Below the pieces are notes generated by a model. The model had not been told where the DNA came from. It saw only the letters and a list, made by a program, of their open reading frames with translations, and searched no databases. The position numbers and the translations under genes were made by a program. Below are positions 8,926-17,323 of a stretch of 64,000 bases of DNA, piece after piece (positions within the stretch are counted from its first letter, which is position 1; each line of letters begins with the position of its first letter). This stretch comes from Bacteroidales bacterium (GTDB lineage Bacteria; Bacteroidota; Bacteroidia; Bacteroidales; UBA3824), in assembly GCA_017541145.1 (NCBI GenBank), contig JAFXZT010000150.1, forward strand, positions 1 to 64,000, read 5' to 3'.

Positions 8926-9006
8926 TGAAACAAGTTGCAATTGTTAAAAACAATTAATTAAGAAATTATTAATAAAAAATTTCTTTTTTCCTTTAAAATT
9001 AATTTT

Positions 9007-9014
9007 TAACTTTG
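9007..9014 (+). promoter_or_regulatory. Possible orphan -7 box
   Basis: TAACTTTG followed by CAACC, in the gap after gltX with no plus-strand gene downstream. No good TTTG lies about 20 bases upstream, so this is only a half promoter. Confidence 0.4.
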
Positions 9015-9020
9015 CAACCG

Positions 9021-9171
9021 TAAAAAACAGAAAACAAAGATAATCTTCATTATAGAAATGAATTAAGATAAAGACTTTTAATGTAGTTTTTTTTATAATT
9101 GTTGTTTCATTTTATTATTTTTTTAAATTATTAAATTTTTAACCCGTTAGGTACGCTTAACGGGTTTTTTT
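9021..9171 (+). ncRNA. Candidate small RNA
   Basis: Transcription from the TAACTTTG box would give an RNA of about 150 bases ending exactly at the strong hairpin at 9141-9166. The body is AT-rich and has no convincing open frame. No known RNA family was recognised. The alternative is that the hairpin simply ends gltX transcription 216 bases after its stop codon. Confidence 0.25.
9141..9171 (+). terminator. Strong terminator
   Basis: AACCCGTTA pairs with TAACGGGTT, followed by a T run. It overlaps the stop of the convergent gene at 9157. Confidence 0.85.
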
Positions 9172-9930
9172 ATTCCTTGCAGCAAACGGATTGATATTTT
9201 TGTGTTCGGGGATAAAAAACATCACCACGCCTACAACAATTATAAAGATGTAAATTTTGGTGGAATACGAATCTTTAATTTCGTTTTGCATTGCATTTTT
9301 CAAGGTTGTTAAGCCAGTTACAGCAAACGTATCATCATTTTTGCTTCTTACTTGTGATTTCGATAATGTTAACACTACCTCATCACCAACTGTTAAAACC
9401 TTACGAATCAATTTTATACGGGGAGTTCCTTTTATGGTATTTCCACTGAATTTAAATTTGTAACCGCAATATGTTACATCAACATCGTTACCTTTTATCT
9501 TGACCGATAATTTTTTTTTCACGGATGATGTATCGATGTCAGACTCAATATCTTTTGGATTGATGTAAAGAGTTGAACTGTCAGAATTGTAAATTTTCAA
9601 AAATTTGGAACGTTTATGCCAATCCAAAAGAACGTTTCTACTGCCGTCGGGCCAAATCGCCGCAATAAAAATACTTCCTTCCACCACTTTTTGATGTGTA
9701 TCGGGCATAAAAAAAGCGTCATCAGAGTAGATGTTGCTGATGACGCAAAGTTTTTCATGTTCTGCTAACATTTTTTTGCATTCGCTGATTTTCGCAACCC
9801 TAACATCGCCAATATGTTCCGTAACAACAGAATAATTGTATGCCATCAAACCGTTGAAACCTACGATAAGAATCATTATTCCTATGATAACACAAAACGG
9901 AGAGGTGTTTTTTACGGAATATTTAATCAT
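9157..9930 (-). CDS. Unknown two-TM membrane protein
   Basis: Not recognised with confidence. The 257-residue chain has a hydrophobic segment near each end (about 14-32 and 226-243) and a hydrophilic middle of some 190 residues, followed by a short basic tail ending ARNKKTR. This TM-domain-TM layout recalls bacterial GIDE-domain proteins, but no diagnostic motif was found. It starts 41 bases after the stop of the gene at 9972, so the two are probably cotranscribed. Confidence 0.7.
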   Translation of the reverse strand: MIKYSVKNTSPFCVIIGIMILIVGFNGLMAYNYSVVTEHIGDVRVAKISECKKMLAEHEKLCVISNIYSDDAFFMPDTHQKVVEGSIFIAAIWPDGSRNVLLDWHKRSKFLKIYNSDSSTLYINPKDIESDIDTSSVKKKLSVKIKGNDVDVTYCGYKFKFSGNTIKGTPRIKLIRKVLTVGDEVVLTLSKSQVRSKNDDTFAVTGLTTLKNAMQNEIKDSYSTKIYIFIIVVGVVMFFIPEHKNINPFAARNKKTR

Positions 9931-9971
9931 AGAATGCTTTTAGTTTTTTTCGTAACTACTACATAATCAAG

Positions 9972-10697
9972 CTAAGAGGCAACATTAATTTCGTTATTAT
10001 CTTCTCCCATTCTTTCGCTCGGACGGTAAACATATTTTACACCGTAACGGGCTGCTTGTTCACGTTTTCTGCTGATTGAGTCTTTAGAATAGTAGTCCTC
10101 AACTTCGTTCCAAAGACGTGTAATAAGCTGGTCGCACTCCGGACGCATAGAAGCCACTTTGTCGTTGGCGCGTACAGAAATACTCTGCAACATCTTTTGG
10201 AAATTGAGTTTTTCAATAAACTCATCGTAATAAACTTTTACTACAGCTATTTTAGGACAAAGTATTGGATTTCCGAATTTTACAACACGATCGTTTTCTC
10301 CTTTTATAACTTTTTTGCCCCATTCTATTACGTCTTTTTCAGTAGAGAGGTCTGGTAACTTACCAACTTTGTCATCAATACCGAAAAATTTTCTTGCTGA
10401 AGGTTTTATTTCGCCTCTGATAACTGCAAAATTAAATACTTGCAAAAAATGCGAAATATACAATTTGGCTTTTTTGTAAGATTCTGTAAATTCCTTACTA
10501 TTAGCAACCTGACGAGTGCGAGCTTCTTTTTGCATCAAAATAGCTTGTTCAAACAAAGGCAAAAATGCTTGAATTTTTACAAGAGTGTTTTGTTTGAAAG
10601 CCAACATACTCGGATCGTATTTTTTTGAGAGATCCAAAGCACGTTGTAATGCTTTTACTCTGGCAGTGTCAGTATTTGGTAATCTTCTGTACGGCAT
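9972..10697 (-). CDS. Conserved hypothetical helical protein
   Basis: A 241-residue, mostly helical, charged protein with no signal peptide or membrane segment. The opening MPYRRLPNTDTARVKALQ resembles a family of unnamed Bacteroidales proteins, as far as memory allows; no function is known. Like the gene at 36125 it is a soluble helical protein of about 250 residues, but no shared motif could be shown. It probably leads the operon that includes the membrane protein at 9157. Confidence 0.8.
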   Translation of the reverse strand: MPYRRLPNTDTARVKALQRALDLSKKYDPSMLAFKQNTLVKIQAFLPLFEQAILMQKEARTRQVANSKEFTESYKKAKLYISHFLQVFNFAVIRGEIKPSARKFFGIDDKVGKLPDLSTEKDVIEWGKKVIKGENDRVVKFGNPILCPKIAVVKVYYDEFIEKLNFQKMLQSISVRANDKVASMRPECDQLITRLWNEVEDYYSKDSISRKREQAARYGVKYVYRPSERMGEDNNEINVAS

Positions 10698-10724
10698 GAT
10701 GTTAAGGTTTTAAAAAAGTTTTAG

Positions 10725-10755
10725 TAAAATTAGTTGTTACCCGACAAAAAACAAA
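10725..10755 (-). promoter_or_regulatory. Likely promoter of the gene at 9972
   Basis: Read on the minus strand: TTTG (10755-10752), 19 bases, TAATTTTA (10732-10725). One mismatch from the TANNTTTG consensus. Confidence 0.5.
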
Positions 10756-10843
10756 TCAAATGCCGAAAATATATTTTAGAGAAAAAATTTTTGTTATTTC
10801 TGATAAATAAATTATTTTTACAGCATTAAATTTTTTAAGAATT

Positions 10844-12268
10844 ATGTTTAACTCAGACGTATACAAAGCACGCCGTCAGAAACTTATGAGCAGTTTGAAA
10901 GACGGCTTGGTATTGATTCCGGGCAATATTGAATTGCCTTTTAATTACAAATCAAATACATTTCCCTTCCGACAGGATAGTACATTCCTCTATTACATCG
11001 GTTTAGACGAACCAAATCTTTTTGCAGTTTTGGATTGTAACAGCGGAAATGAGTATCTTTTTGGCAACGACCTTACGATGGATGATATTATTTGGACAGG
11101 TTCTTTGCCATCTACAAGCGAAAAAGCTGCTATGGCAGGAATCAGCAATGCCAAGAATACCAACGAATTGAGTGCTTTTGTTAAAAATCACACAGGAAAA
11201 AAACATTTTATAAAACCATACATCGGAAACATCGCTATTCTTATTGCAGACCTTTTGGGAGTAAAAACTTCTCAACTTGAGGAATTGCAATCTATCGATT
11301 TTATCCGCGCAGCAAGCGAAATGCGTAAAATAAAAGAAGCTGTAGAAATTGAAGAAATCGAAAAATCTGTAAACCTCACTTGCGATCTTCATAATTTTGT
11401 TATGAAATGGGCAGGAAACGCAGAAGAATATTACACAGAAAGAGATGTTGTAGGCGAAATTTACAAAATCGCTGCCGGTAAGGGTTATTTTACAAGTTTT
11501 CCTCCAATCGTAACAATTCACGGCGAAATCCAACACAATCATTCTTACAACGAAAACCTCAAAAAAGGCAGATTGCTTTTGGTGGATGCAGGTGCAGAAA
11601 CAAGTTCTCACTACGCCGGCGATATGACAAGAACAATTCCGTTGGGCGGCAAATTCTCAAAACGTCAGAAAGATATCTATGATATCGTTGTAAAAGCCAA
11701 CTGGGGAATTGTAGATTCAGCCAAACCGGGAGTTTTGTGGACAGAACTTCACAACAGAGCCGCAAGAATCATTACTTCAGGACTTAAAGACCTCGGACTT
11801 ATGAAAGGCGATACCGATGATATCGTAACTTGCGGAGCTTACGCATTGTTTTTCCCTCACGGACTCGGTCACATGATAGGATTGGATGTTCACGACATGG
11901 AAAACTACGGCGAAGACCTTATAGGTTACGACGAATCACACAAACGCAGCGAGATGTTTGGTCCTAACTGCTTGAGATACGGTCTCGAACTCAGAGAAAA
12001 CATGGTGATGTCAGACGAACCGGGTATCTATTTCATACCACAACTTATTGATATGTGGCAGCAGCAAGGCAAATTCAAAGACTTCATCGATTACGACAGA
12101 GTAAAGAAATACAAAGATTTCGGCGGAGTAAGACTTGAAGACGACATCTTGATAACAGCAAACGGCAGCCGCGTATTAGGCAAAGGTGTTGCAAAAAACA
12201 GTAAAGACGTAGAATTGTACATCGCGCCCGAAGACGATAAAAAAATCGACAAAAAAGGTAAAAAATAA
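10844..12268 (+). CDS. pepP: M24 Xaa-Pro aminopeptidase
   Basis: Metal-dependent aminopeptidase removing an N-terminal residue that precedes proline. The N-terminal creatinase-like domain (about 1-165) is followed by the pita-bread catalytic domain. The five metal ligands fall in the expected motifs: LLVDAGAE, AGDMTRT, HGLGHMIGLDVHD, DEPGIYF and RLEDDI. The 474-residue length is typical of the Bacteroidetes members, and the lysine-rich tail ends DKKGKK. No signal peptide, so cytoplasmic. A terminator lies 25 bases downstream. It is a single gene, divergent from the hypothetical gene at 9972. Confidence 0.93.
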   Translation: MFNSDVYKARRQKLMSSLKDGLVLIPGNIELPFNYKSNTFPFRQDSTFLYYIGLDEPNLFAVLDCNSGNEYLFGNDLTMDDIIWTGSLPSTSEKAAMAGISNAKNTNELSAFVKNHTGKKHFIKPYIGNIAILIADLLGVKTSQLEELQSIDFIRAASEMRKIKEAVEIEEIEKSVNLTCDLHNFVMKWAGNAEEYYTERDVVGEIYKIAAGKGYFTSFPPIVTIHGEIQHNHSYNENLKKGRLLLVDAGAETSSHYAGDMTRTIPLGGKFSKRQKDIYDIVVKANWGIVDSAKPGVLWTELHNRAARIITSGLKDLGLMKGDTDDIVTCGAYALFFPHGLGHMIGLDVHDMENYGEDLIGYDESHKRSEMFGPNCLRYGLELRENMVMSDEPGIYFIPQLIDMWQQQGKFKDFIDYDRVKKYKDFGGVRLEDDILITANGSRVLGKGVAKNSKDVELYIAPEDDKKIDKKGKK

Positions 12269-12292
12269 TCATTTAAATATCAAATAATTACA

Positions 12293-12322
12293 AAAAAAGA
12301 GGCTCGTTCGCCTCTTTTTTTG
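12293..12322 (+). terminator. Terminator after the M24 peptidase
   Basis: AAAGAGGC, loop TCGTTC, GCCTCTTT, then T residues. Confidence 0.9.
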
Positions 12323-12374
12323 TTAACACTCTCCAATTTGCAGTAAAAATAATTTAATATTAGGGGCTTGAATT

Positions 12375-12405
12375 TTTGTATTTTAAATCTTTAATATTAA
12401 ATTTG
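12375..12405 (+). promoter_or_regulatory. Promoter of the two-component operon
   Basis: TTTG (12375-12378), 19 bases, TAAATTTG (12398-12405). It ends 24 bases before the kinase start codon, so the leader is short. Confidence 0.75.
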
Positions 12406-12429
12406 CAACATTAAATTAATTTTCTATAT

Positions 12430-13500
12430 ATGAGAAACTATTCAGCACAAAAAATATCATTAGTAACCGCAATATTATTTTCAATAATAATTTGCGTATC
12501 AATGATATGCGCCAGAACATCCGGATACGGCACTACAACAACATTGTTGCTGCTGACAATAATTCCGTTAGCAACAGGCGCTGTTACATATTTTGTATTG
12601 AAAATAATATTACAGAAATTTATCCTCGAACAGATAAAACCCATCTACGGCACACTGGAGAACTATTCCAACAAATCGGAAGACTTGAAACTAAAACCGG
12701 AAAAAGGAACTTCCGAAAACCTAAACAACATCATCACTCAAGTAAATGATGAAGTTGCAAAATGGGCAAAAGACAAAACTCAGGAAATTTCACTTCTGAA
12801 ATCAAATGAAAAATTCAGAAAAGAATATATCGGAAACATCTCCCACGAGCTGAAAACCCCACTTTTTAATATTCAGGGTTATATCTCAACACTTGTAGAC
12901 GGAGGTCTCGACGACGAGGAAATCAATATGAAATACCTCGAACGAACCGAAAAAAACATCAACAGACTAATTTCAATAGTAGAAGACCTTGAGACAATTT
13001 CCAAATTTGAAACCGGAAATCTTAAACTCAATCTCGATACATTTGATGTTTGCACAGTAGTAGAAGAAATTTTCGACCTCTACGAAATGAAAGCAAAAGC
13101 AAAAAACATCAGTCTGAAAACAATATTCAAAGCCAAACCTCCTGTAATGGTAGAAGCCGACAAGACAAGAATATTCGAGGTAATATCAAATCTTGTTGTA
13201 AACTCGATAAACTACGGTCATCAAGACGGCACAACAACAGTAGGAATCTACGATATCGAAACCAAATGGCTTATCGAAGTACAAGACAACGGTATAGGTA
13301 TTGACGAAGAAAACCTGCAAAGAGTATTTGAAAGATTCTATCGAGTAGACAAATCAAGAAGTTCGGCAAACGGCGGTACAGGTCTCGGACTTGCTATCGT
13401 AAAACATATACTTGAAGCTCACGGCGAAAGAATTACAGTAAAAAGTAAATTAGGCGAAGGTACAACCTTCTCATTCACATTAAAAAAAGCAGAAAAATAA
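12430..13500 (+). CDS. Membrane sensor histidine kinase, PhoR-like
   Basis: A 356-residue sensor with two N-terminal membrane segments (about 9-27 and 38-61) and almost no periplasmic loop, so it may sense the membrane or a partner protein. The dimerisation box NISHELKTPLFNIQGY carries the phospho-accepting H139, followed by an N box NLVVNSINYGHQ, a G1 box QDNGIGID and a G2 box GGTGLGLAIVKHI. The architecture is that of the short PhoR-like kinases that partner PhoB-type regulators. The cognate regulator begins 7 bases downstream. Confidence 0.92.
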   Translation: MRNYSAQKISLVTAILFSIIICVSMICARTSGYGTTTTLLLLTIIPLATGAVTYFVLKIILQKFILEQIKPIYGTLENYSNKSEDLKLKPEKGTSENLNNIITQVNDEVAKWAKDKTQEISLLKSNEKFRKEYIGNISHELKTPLFNIQGYISTLVDGGLDDEEINMKYLERTEKNINRLISIVEDLETISKFETGNLKLNLDTFDVCTVVEEIFDLYEMKAKAKNISLKTIFKAKPPVMVEADKTRIFEVISNLVVNSINYGHQDGTTTVGIYDIETKWLIEVQDNGIGIDEENLQRVFERFYRVDKSRSSANGGTGLGLAIVKHILEAHGERITVKSKLGEGTTFSFTLKKAEK

Positions 13501-13507
13501 ACATATT

Positions 13508-14206
13508 ATGGAAAACAACAACTACAAAATCCTGTTAGTAGACGACGAAGCAGATATCCTTGAATTTTTGTCCTACAATCTCAAGAAAGTCGGCTTTAAT
13601 GTCATGACAGCCAACAACGGTAAAGACGCAATAAAGATGGCAAAACAGTATCTTCCTCATCTGATCATCCTCGATGTGATGATGCCTGAAATGGACGGTA
13701 TTGAAACATGCGAAGAAATACGCAAACAGCCTATGCTCAACAACACTGTAGTAGCTTTCTTGACTGCAAGAAGCGAAGATTACTCTCAAATCGCCGGTTT
13801 TGAAGCCGGTGCTGACGATTATATCTCAAAACCAATCAAACCAAAAGTGCTGATCTCTCGTGTTAGCGCACTCTTGAAAAGATTCGGTAAAAGCGATGAT
13901 TCCTCTGAAACAGCTGAAGGAAACATCATCAGACTTGGCAACCTCGTAATCGACAGAGAAAAATACACCGTTATCAACAACGGAGTAGAACTCGCTCTCC
14001 CGAGAAAAGAATTCTCTCTATTGTTGCTACTTATCTCTAAACCGGAAAAAGTATTCACTCGAGATGAAATATACTCTGCTATTTGGGGTGATTCTATCGT
14101 TGTAGGCGACAGAACTATCGATGTTCATATCAGAAAACTCCGCGAAAAAATCGGTGAGGAATACATCAAAACCGTGAAAGGTGTTGGTTACAAGTTCGTT
14201 GAATAA
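13508..14206 (+). CDS. OmpR/PhoB-family response regulator
   Basis: A 232-residue regulator with a receiver (1-125; D12/D13, acceptor D56 in LDVMMPEMDG, KP near 110) and a winged-helix DNA-binding domain (about 135-232) showing RDEIYSAIWGD and DRTIDVHIRKLREKIG. It follows the PhoR-like kinase by 7 bases in one operon, so phosphorylation by it is very likely. The regulon cannot be read from this window; the adjoining SPFH gene is a possible target only by position. Confidence 0.94.
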   Translation: MENNNYKILLVDDEADILEFLSYNLKKVGFNVMTANNGKDAIKMAKQYLPHLIILDVMMPEMDGIETCEEIRKQPMLNNTVVAFLTARSEDYSQIAGFEAGADDYISKPIKPKVLISRVSALLKRFGKSDDSSETAEGNIIRLGNLVIDREKYTVINNGVELALPRKEFSLLLLLISKPEKVFTRDEIYSAIWGDSIVVGDRTIDVHIRKLREKIGEEYIKTVKGVGYKFVE

Positions 14207-14240
14207 GATTATTTCAAGTATATCTAAAAATAATCTCCCA

Positions 14241-14290
14241 AAGGTTGCAAATTTAGTTTTTCTTTACAAGAAAATTGAAATTGCAACCTT
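14241..14290. repeat. Inverted repeat between regulator and SPFH gene
   Basis: AAGGTTGCAAATTT (14241-14254) and AAATTGCAACCTT (14278-14290) can form a 13-bp stem with one bulge. No T tract follows, so it may be a weak terminator or a binding site. Confidence 0.5.
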
Positions 14291-14335
14291 ATTTGTAATA
14301 AAAAACATTTATTAAACAACTAAACTAAAAAAAAA

Positions 14336-15271
14336 ATGGCACAAGTAAACGTCCCCAAAACCTCAAAAAAAGCGATTTCGGCAATTATAATTGCAGTGGC
14401 AGCTTTGTTCTTAATTGCAAACAGCTACACAATCATAGAGCCGGACGAAAGAGGTGTGGCAGTTAGCCTCGGACAAATCACATCCACAACACCAATTCAG
14501 CCGGGTATCGTTTGGAAAACTCCTTTCGTAACTTCTATCGAAACATTTTCTATCGTACCAAAAACTTACGAAGTAACATTCTCGGTAGGTGAAGACGGTG
14601 CAATCACAAAAGATATGCAAACAATTGGCGCTACTGTAGTAGTTCGTTACAATTACGATGAAAACCGTATCATCGAAATTGTAAAAAAATACCGCAACTC
14701 TACAATTATCGAAAATGCAATGAAAGACTGTATCAAAGCATCTCTCAAGGAAATTACCGGTAAATATTCGATTTACGACCTTGTAAGTCAGCAAGATGCA
14801 ATTACAGCACAAGTTGGCGAAGTAGTATTGAGACGTATGCAAGATAATTATCCAATTACAATCAACTCTACTACAATTACAAATTTTGATTGGAGCGACG
14901 ATTTCGACAAACAAATACGCGAAACAGCCAACAGAACGCAACAAGTAAAACAAGCCGAACAAGAGGCCAACATCGCTGCTGCACAGGCTCAGAAACTCGT
15001 AAAAGAAGCCGAAGCTCGCAAACAAGCAGCTGAATTGGATGCCGAAGCCGAAATCGCAAGATCAAGAGGTCAGGCTGAAGCTAAAAAACTTGCGGCCGAT
15101 GCTCAAGCTTACGAAAACCAAAAAATCGCTCAAAACATGCAAGTAATGCAAGCTCAATGGAATTACGAAGTTAACCTCCAAAGAGCTAAAAATTGGAACG
15201 GTAAAGAAGTTCCTGAAGCTGCTTACATCGTACCGGGAACAGGTGCTGTAGTTCCGCTCTCAGGCAAATAA
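14336..15271 (+). CDS. SPFH/prohibitin-family membrane protein
   Basis: A membrane scaffold of the stomatin/prohibitin/HflKC type. One N-terminal membrane segment (about 14-32) is followed by the SPFH domain (about 33-200, starting IIEPDERGVAVSLG) and then a long Ala/Glu/Lys/Gln coiled coil (about 200-275). Such proteins form oligomeric rings or microdomains and often modulate membrane proteases. The closest type is the single-gene prohibitin homologue, not the HflK/HflC pair, since no second copy adjoins. It has a terminator directly behind it. Confidence 0.9.
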   Translation: MAQVNVPKTSKKAISAIIIAVAALFLIANSYTIIEPDERGVAVSLGQITSTTPIQPGIVWKTPFVTSIETFSIVPKTYEVTFSVGEDGAITKDMQTIGATVVVRYNYDENRIIEIVKKYRNSTIIENAMKDCIKASLKEITGKYSIYDLVSQQDAITAQVGEVVLRRMQDNYPITINSTTITNFDWSDDFDKQIRETANRTQQVKQAEQEANIAAAQAQKLVKEAEARKQAAELDAEAEIARSRGQAEAKKLAADAQAYENQKIAQNMQVMQAQWNYEVNLQRAKNWNGKEVPEAAYIVPGTGAVVPLSGK

Positions 15272-15306
15272 GATTTGATTTTTTTACAACAAATTAATAA
15301 CTATAC

Positions 15307-15350
15307 AAAAATCCCCGCATGAAAAAAAACTTCATCATGCGGGGATTTTT
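15307..15350 (+). terminator. Bidirectional terminator
   Basis: AAAAATCCCCGCATGA pairs with TCATGCGGGGATTTTT between the convergent SPFH and S4 genes; runs of A and T on both sides let it serve both strands. Confidence 0.9.
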
Positions 15351-15390
15351 ATTTTTCTACATCAATTGTAAAACAATTTTTCAAAAAAGA

Positions 15391-15828
15391 CTACTCGTCC
15401 TCATCGTCGTCGTCATAATCCGGAGTAAAACCTTCAAGATCATAATCCTCATCGTCTACATCATAAAAACGGTCGATTTCGCGACGATCTTTCTTAGTAG
15501 GACGCCCCGTACCACGGTCACGAACGCCAAAAGAAAGTCTCGCTACCTCATTCATCATCTTGAGTTTGAAAAGATCGTCCTGCGATGTAATTTCAGTAAT
15601 ATATTCAGGAACTTTTGCCGCTCCTACCCTACCCTTGAGAAGATTCAGAATCTTGTATTTTCTGAAAATAGGATTAGCCTTTACCGAAACTTCGTCTCCG
15701 GGCTTTACTTCTCTTGCAGGTTTTACTGATGTACCATTCACCAAAATACGCCCCTTGCCGCAAGCATCAGCCGCCATAGAACGGGTTTTGAATAGTCTTA
15801 CACAGAATAGAAATTTGTCAACTCTCAT
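15391..15828 (-). CDS. S4-domain RNA-binding protein, Hsp15-like
   Basis: The N-terminal half (1-90) is an S4 RNA-binding domain: MRVDKFLFCVRLFKTRS, KGRILVNG and VKPGDEVSV are the usual contacts. This matches Hsp15/HslR, which binds free 50S subunits carrying stalled nascent chains. A linker with TGRPTKKDRREIDRF follows, then a very acidic tail (about 122-145) rich in Asp and Glu. The 145-residue length fits. It lies 37 bases downstream of pth on the same strand, in a translation-related cluster. Confidence 0.88.
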   Translation of the reverse strand: MRVDKFLFCVRLFKTRSMAADACGKGRILVNGTSVKPAREVKPGDEVSVKANPIFRKYKILNLLKGRVGAAKVPEYITEITSQDDLFKLKMMNEVARLSFGVRDRGTGRPTKKDRREIDRFYDVDDEDYDLEGFTPDYDDDDEDE

Positions 15829-15865
15829 TTTGTAATTTCAGTTAGCGATAAAAATAATAAAAAAA

Positions 15866-16429
15866 TTATTTTCCGTTATAAAGATTCATCGTACGCTGTA
15901 CACCGTCAGTTATGAAACTGTAAATAGCATGAGTAGTCACTTCAGAACGCTCATCGATAGTAGCAAGCTCTTCGTCAGACCATTTTCCGAGTACAAAATC
16001 CACTTGTTTACCCTTGGCAAACTGATTACCGATACCAAAACGCAATCTTGCATAATTTTGAGTACCAAGCATTTCGGAAATATTTTTCAGACCGTTGTGA
16101 CCGGCTTCTGAACCATTGGGACGAATTCTGATAGTACCGAACGGGAGGGCTAAATCGTCTACGAGCACAAGGATGTTTTCAAGCGGAACTTTTTCTTCTT
16201 TCATCCAATAATTAACGGCTTTACCGCTCAAATTCATAAAAGTGGAAGGCTTAATAAGAGTAACCTGCCTGCCCCTGTATTTGATTTGAGCAACTGCGGC
16301 AAGCCTGTCTGTATTAAAAACAGCGCCCGACGCTTTTGCAAATGCGTCGAGCACTTTAAAACCTATATTGTGTCTCGTATTATCGTACTCAGCACCGATG
16401 TTGCCGAGTCCTACAATAAGATATTTCAA
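15866..16429 (-). CDS. pth: Peptidyl-tRNA hydrolase
   Basis: Pth frees tRNA from prematurely released peptidyl-tRNA. Catalytic H20 in NTRHNIGF, N10 in GLGNIG, N66 in STFMNLSG, D91 in LVDDLALPFG and the GHNGLKNI motif are all present. The 187-residue length is standard. It lies 30 bases after rplY and just before the S4 gene. An rplY-pth order is common in bacteria, which supports both calls. Confidence 0.96.
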   Translation of the reverse strand: MKYLIVGLGNIGAEYDNTRHNIGFKVLDAFAKASGAVFNTDRLAAVAQIKYRGRQVTLIKPSTFMNLSGKAVNYWMKEEKVPLENILVLVDDLALPFGTIRIRPNGSEAGHNGLKNISEMLGTQNYARLRFGIGNQFAKGKQVDFVLGKWSDEELATIDERSEVTTHAIYSFITDGVQRTMNLYNGK

Positions 16430-16459
16430 TATTCGTGATTTTTAATAATTAGCAATCAA

Positions 16460-17017
16460 TTAGTTAGCTTTTGATGCTCTTGTTGGGTTGATGCTGCAAA
16501 TCAAAGCGTCTTGTGGATCAACGATTTTGAATTTTTCGAACTTGAGATCTTTTACTTTGATAGATTGTTCGATTTCCAAACCACTGATATCAACTTTGAT
16601 TGTTTCAGGAAGATCAGCTACTACACCGTTAACTTTAAGTTTGCGAGCAGCCAATTTGAGTTTACCACCGGCTTTAACACCAGGAGCATGACCTTCAATT
16701 GTCAAAGGCAACTTAACTGTAATTGCTTGATCTGCTGCAAATGAATAGAAGTCAGCATGAAGAACTTCGTCTGTAACAGGGTGGAACTGAAGCTCTTTGA
16801 TTACAGAAGGAATAACTTCGCCATTGATGTTGAGGTTTACAACATAAACGTGAGGAGTTACAACTGCACCTTTAAGTTCTTTTGCTGATACTGTGAAGTT
16901 GATGTTTTTGCCGTTACCGTAAACGATGCAAGGAACTTGACCTTCTTTACGGAGTTGTTTTGCATACTTAGAACCGATGTTTTCACGTTTGGTTCCGTTC
17001 AAATCAAATGTTCTCAT
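16460..17017 (-). CDS. rplY: Ribosomal protein L25/Ctc (bL25)
   Basis: A two-domain bL25 that binds 5S rRNA. The N-terminal domain (about 1-92) carries RENIGSKYAKQLRKEGQVPC and YGNGKNINFTVS; the C-terminal TL5/Ctc domain (about 93-180) carries VKLPLTIEGHAPGVKAGG and SGLEIEQSIKVKDL. The 185-residue length matches the long Ctc form, not the 94-residue E. coli L25. It is first in the rplY-pth-S4 operon, with a likely promoter about 100 bases upstream. Confidence 0.95.
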   Translation of the reverse strand: MRTFDLNGTKRENIGSKYAKQLRKEGQVPCIVYGNGKNINFTVSAKELKGAVVTPHVYVVNLNINGEVIPSVIKELQFHPVTDEVLHADFYSFAADQAITVKLPLTIEGHAPGVKAGGKLKLAARKLKVNGVVADLPETIKVDISGLEIEQSIKVKDLKFEKFKIVDPQDALICSINPTRASKAN

Positions 17018-17288
17018 TTAAAAATTTTTATTAAATTGTGTTACTCAAAATTGAAAATTAATTCAATTTCCCATCGCACGGGCTATTTATCCCATAGTCA
17101 AAGGGAATTTCGGCTGCAAAGGTATATATTTTTTCTGATATTTGATACATCAATTTCTTGATTTTTTGTTAAGTTCAATTAAAAGTTACAATATTCCTTA
17201 CAAGTGCGCCCATGCATATCAATGTATCAACTTCAATTTCAAGTTCTGTCGTTTTGCCGTAAGAATTCAAAAAGTGGTAATATCCAAA
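17018..17288. other. Intergenic region between rplY and prs
   Basis: Holds the rplY leader and promoter and AT-rich DNA up to the prs terminator. No gene is visible. Confidence 0.6.
17117..17124 (-). promoter_or_regulatory. -7 box of the rplY operon
   Basis: TACCTTTG on the minus strand, identical to the tRNA promoters' -7 element. A good TTTG at the -33 position is missing. Confidence 0.6.
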
Positions 17289-17320
17289 AAAAAACGGACT
17301 GTTTTCGCAGTCCGTTTTTT
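17289..17320 (-). terminator. Terminator after prs
   Basis: AAAAAACGGACTG, loop TTTTCG, CAGTCCGTTTTTT; symmetric, starting 4 bases past the prs stop. Confidence 0.9.
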
Positions 17321-17323
17321 ATT

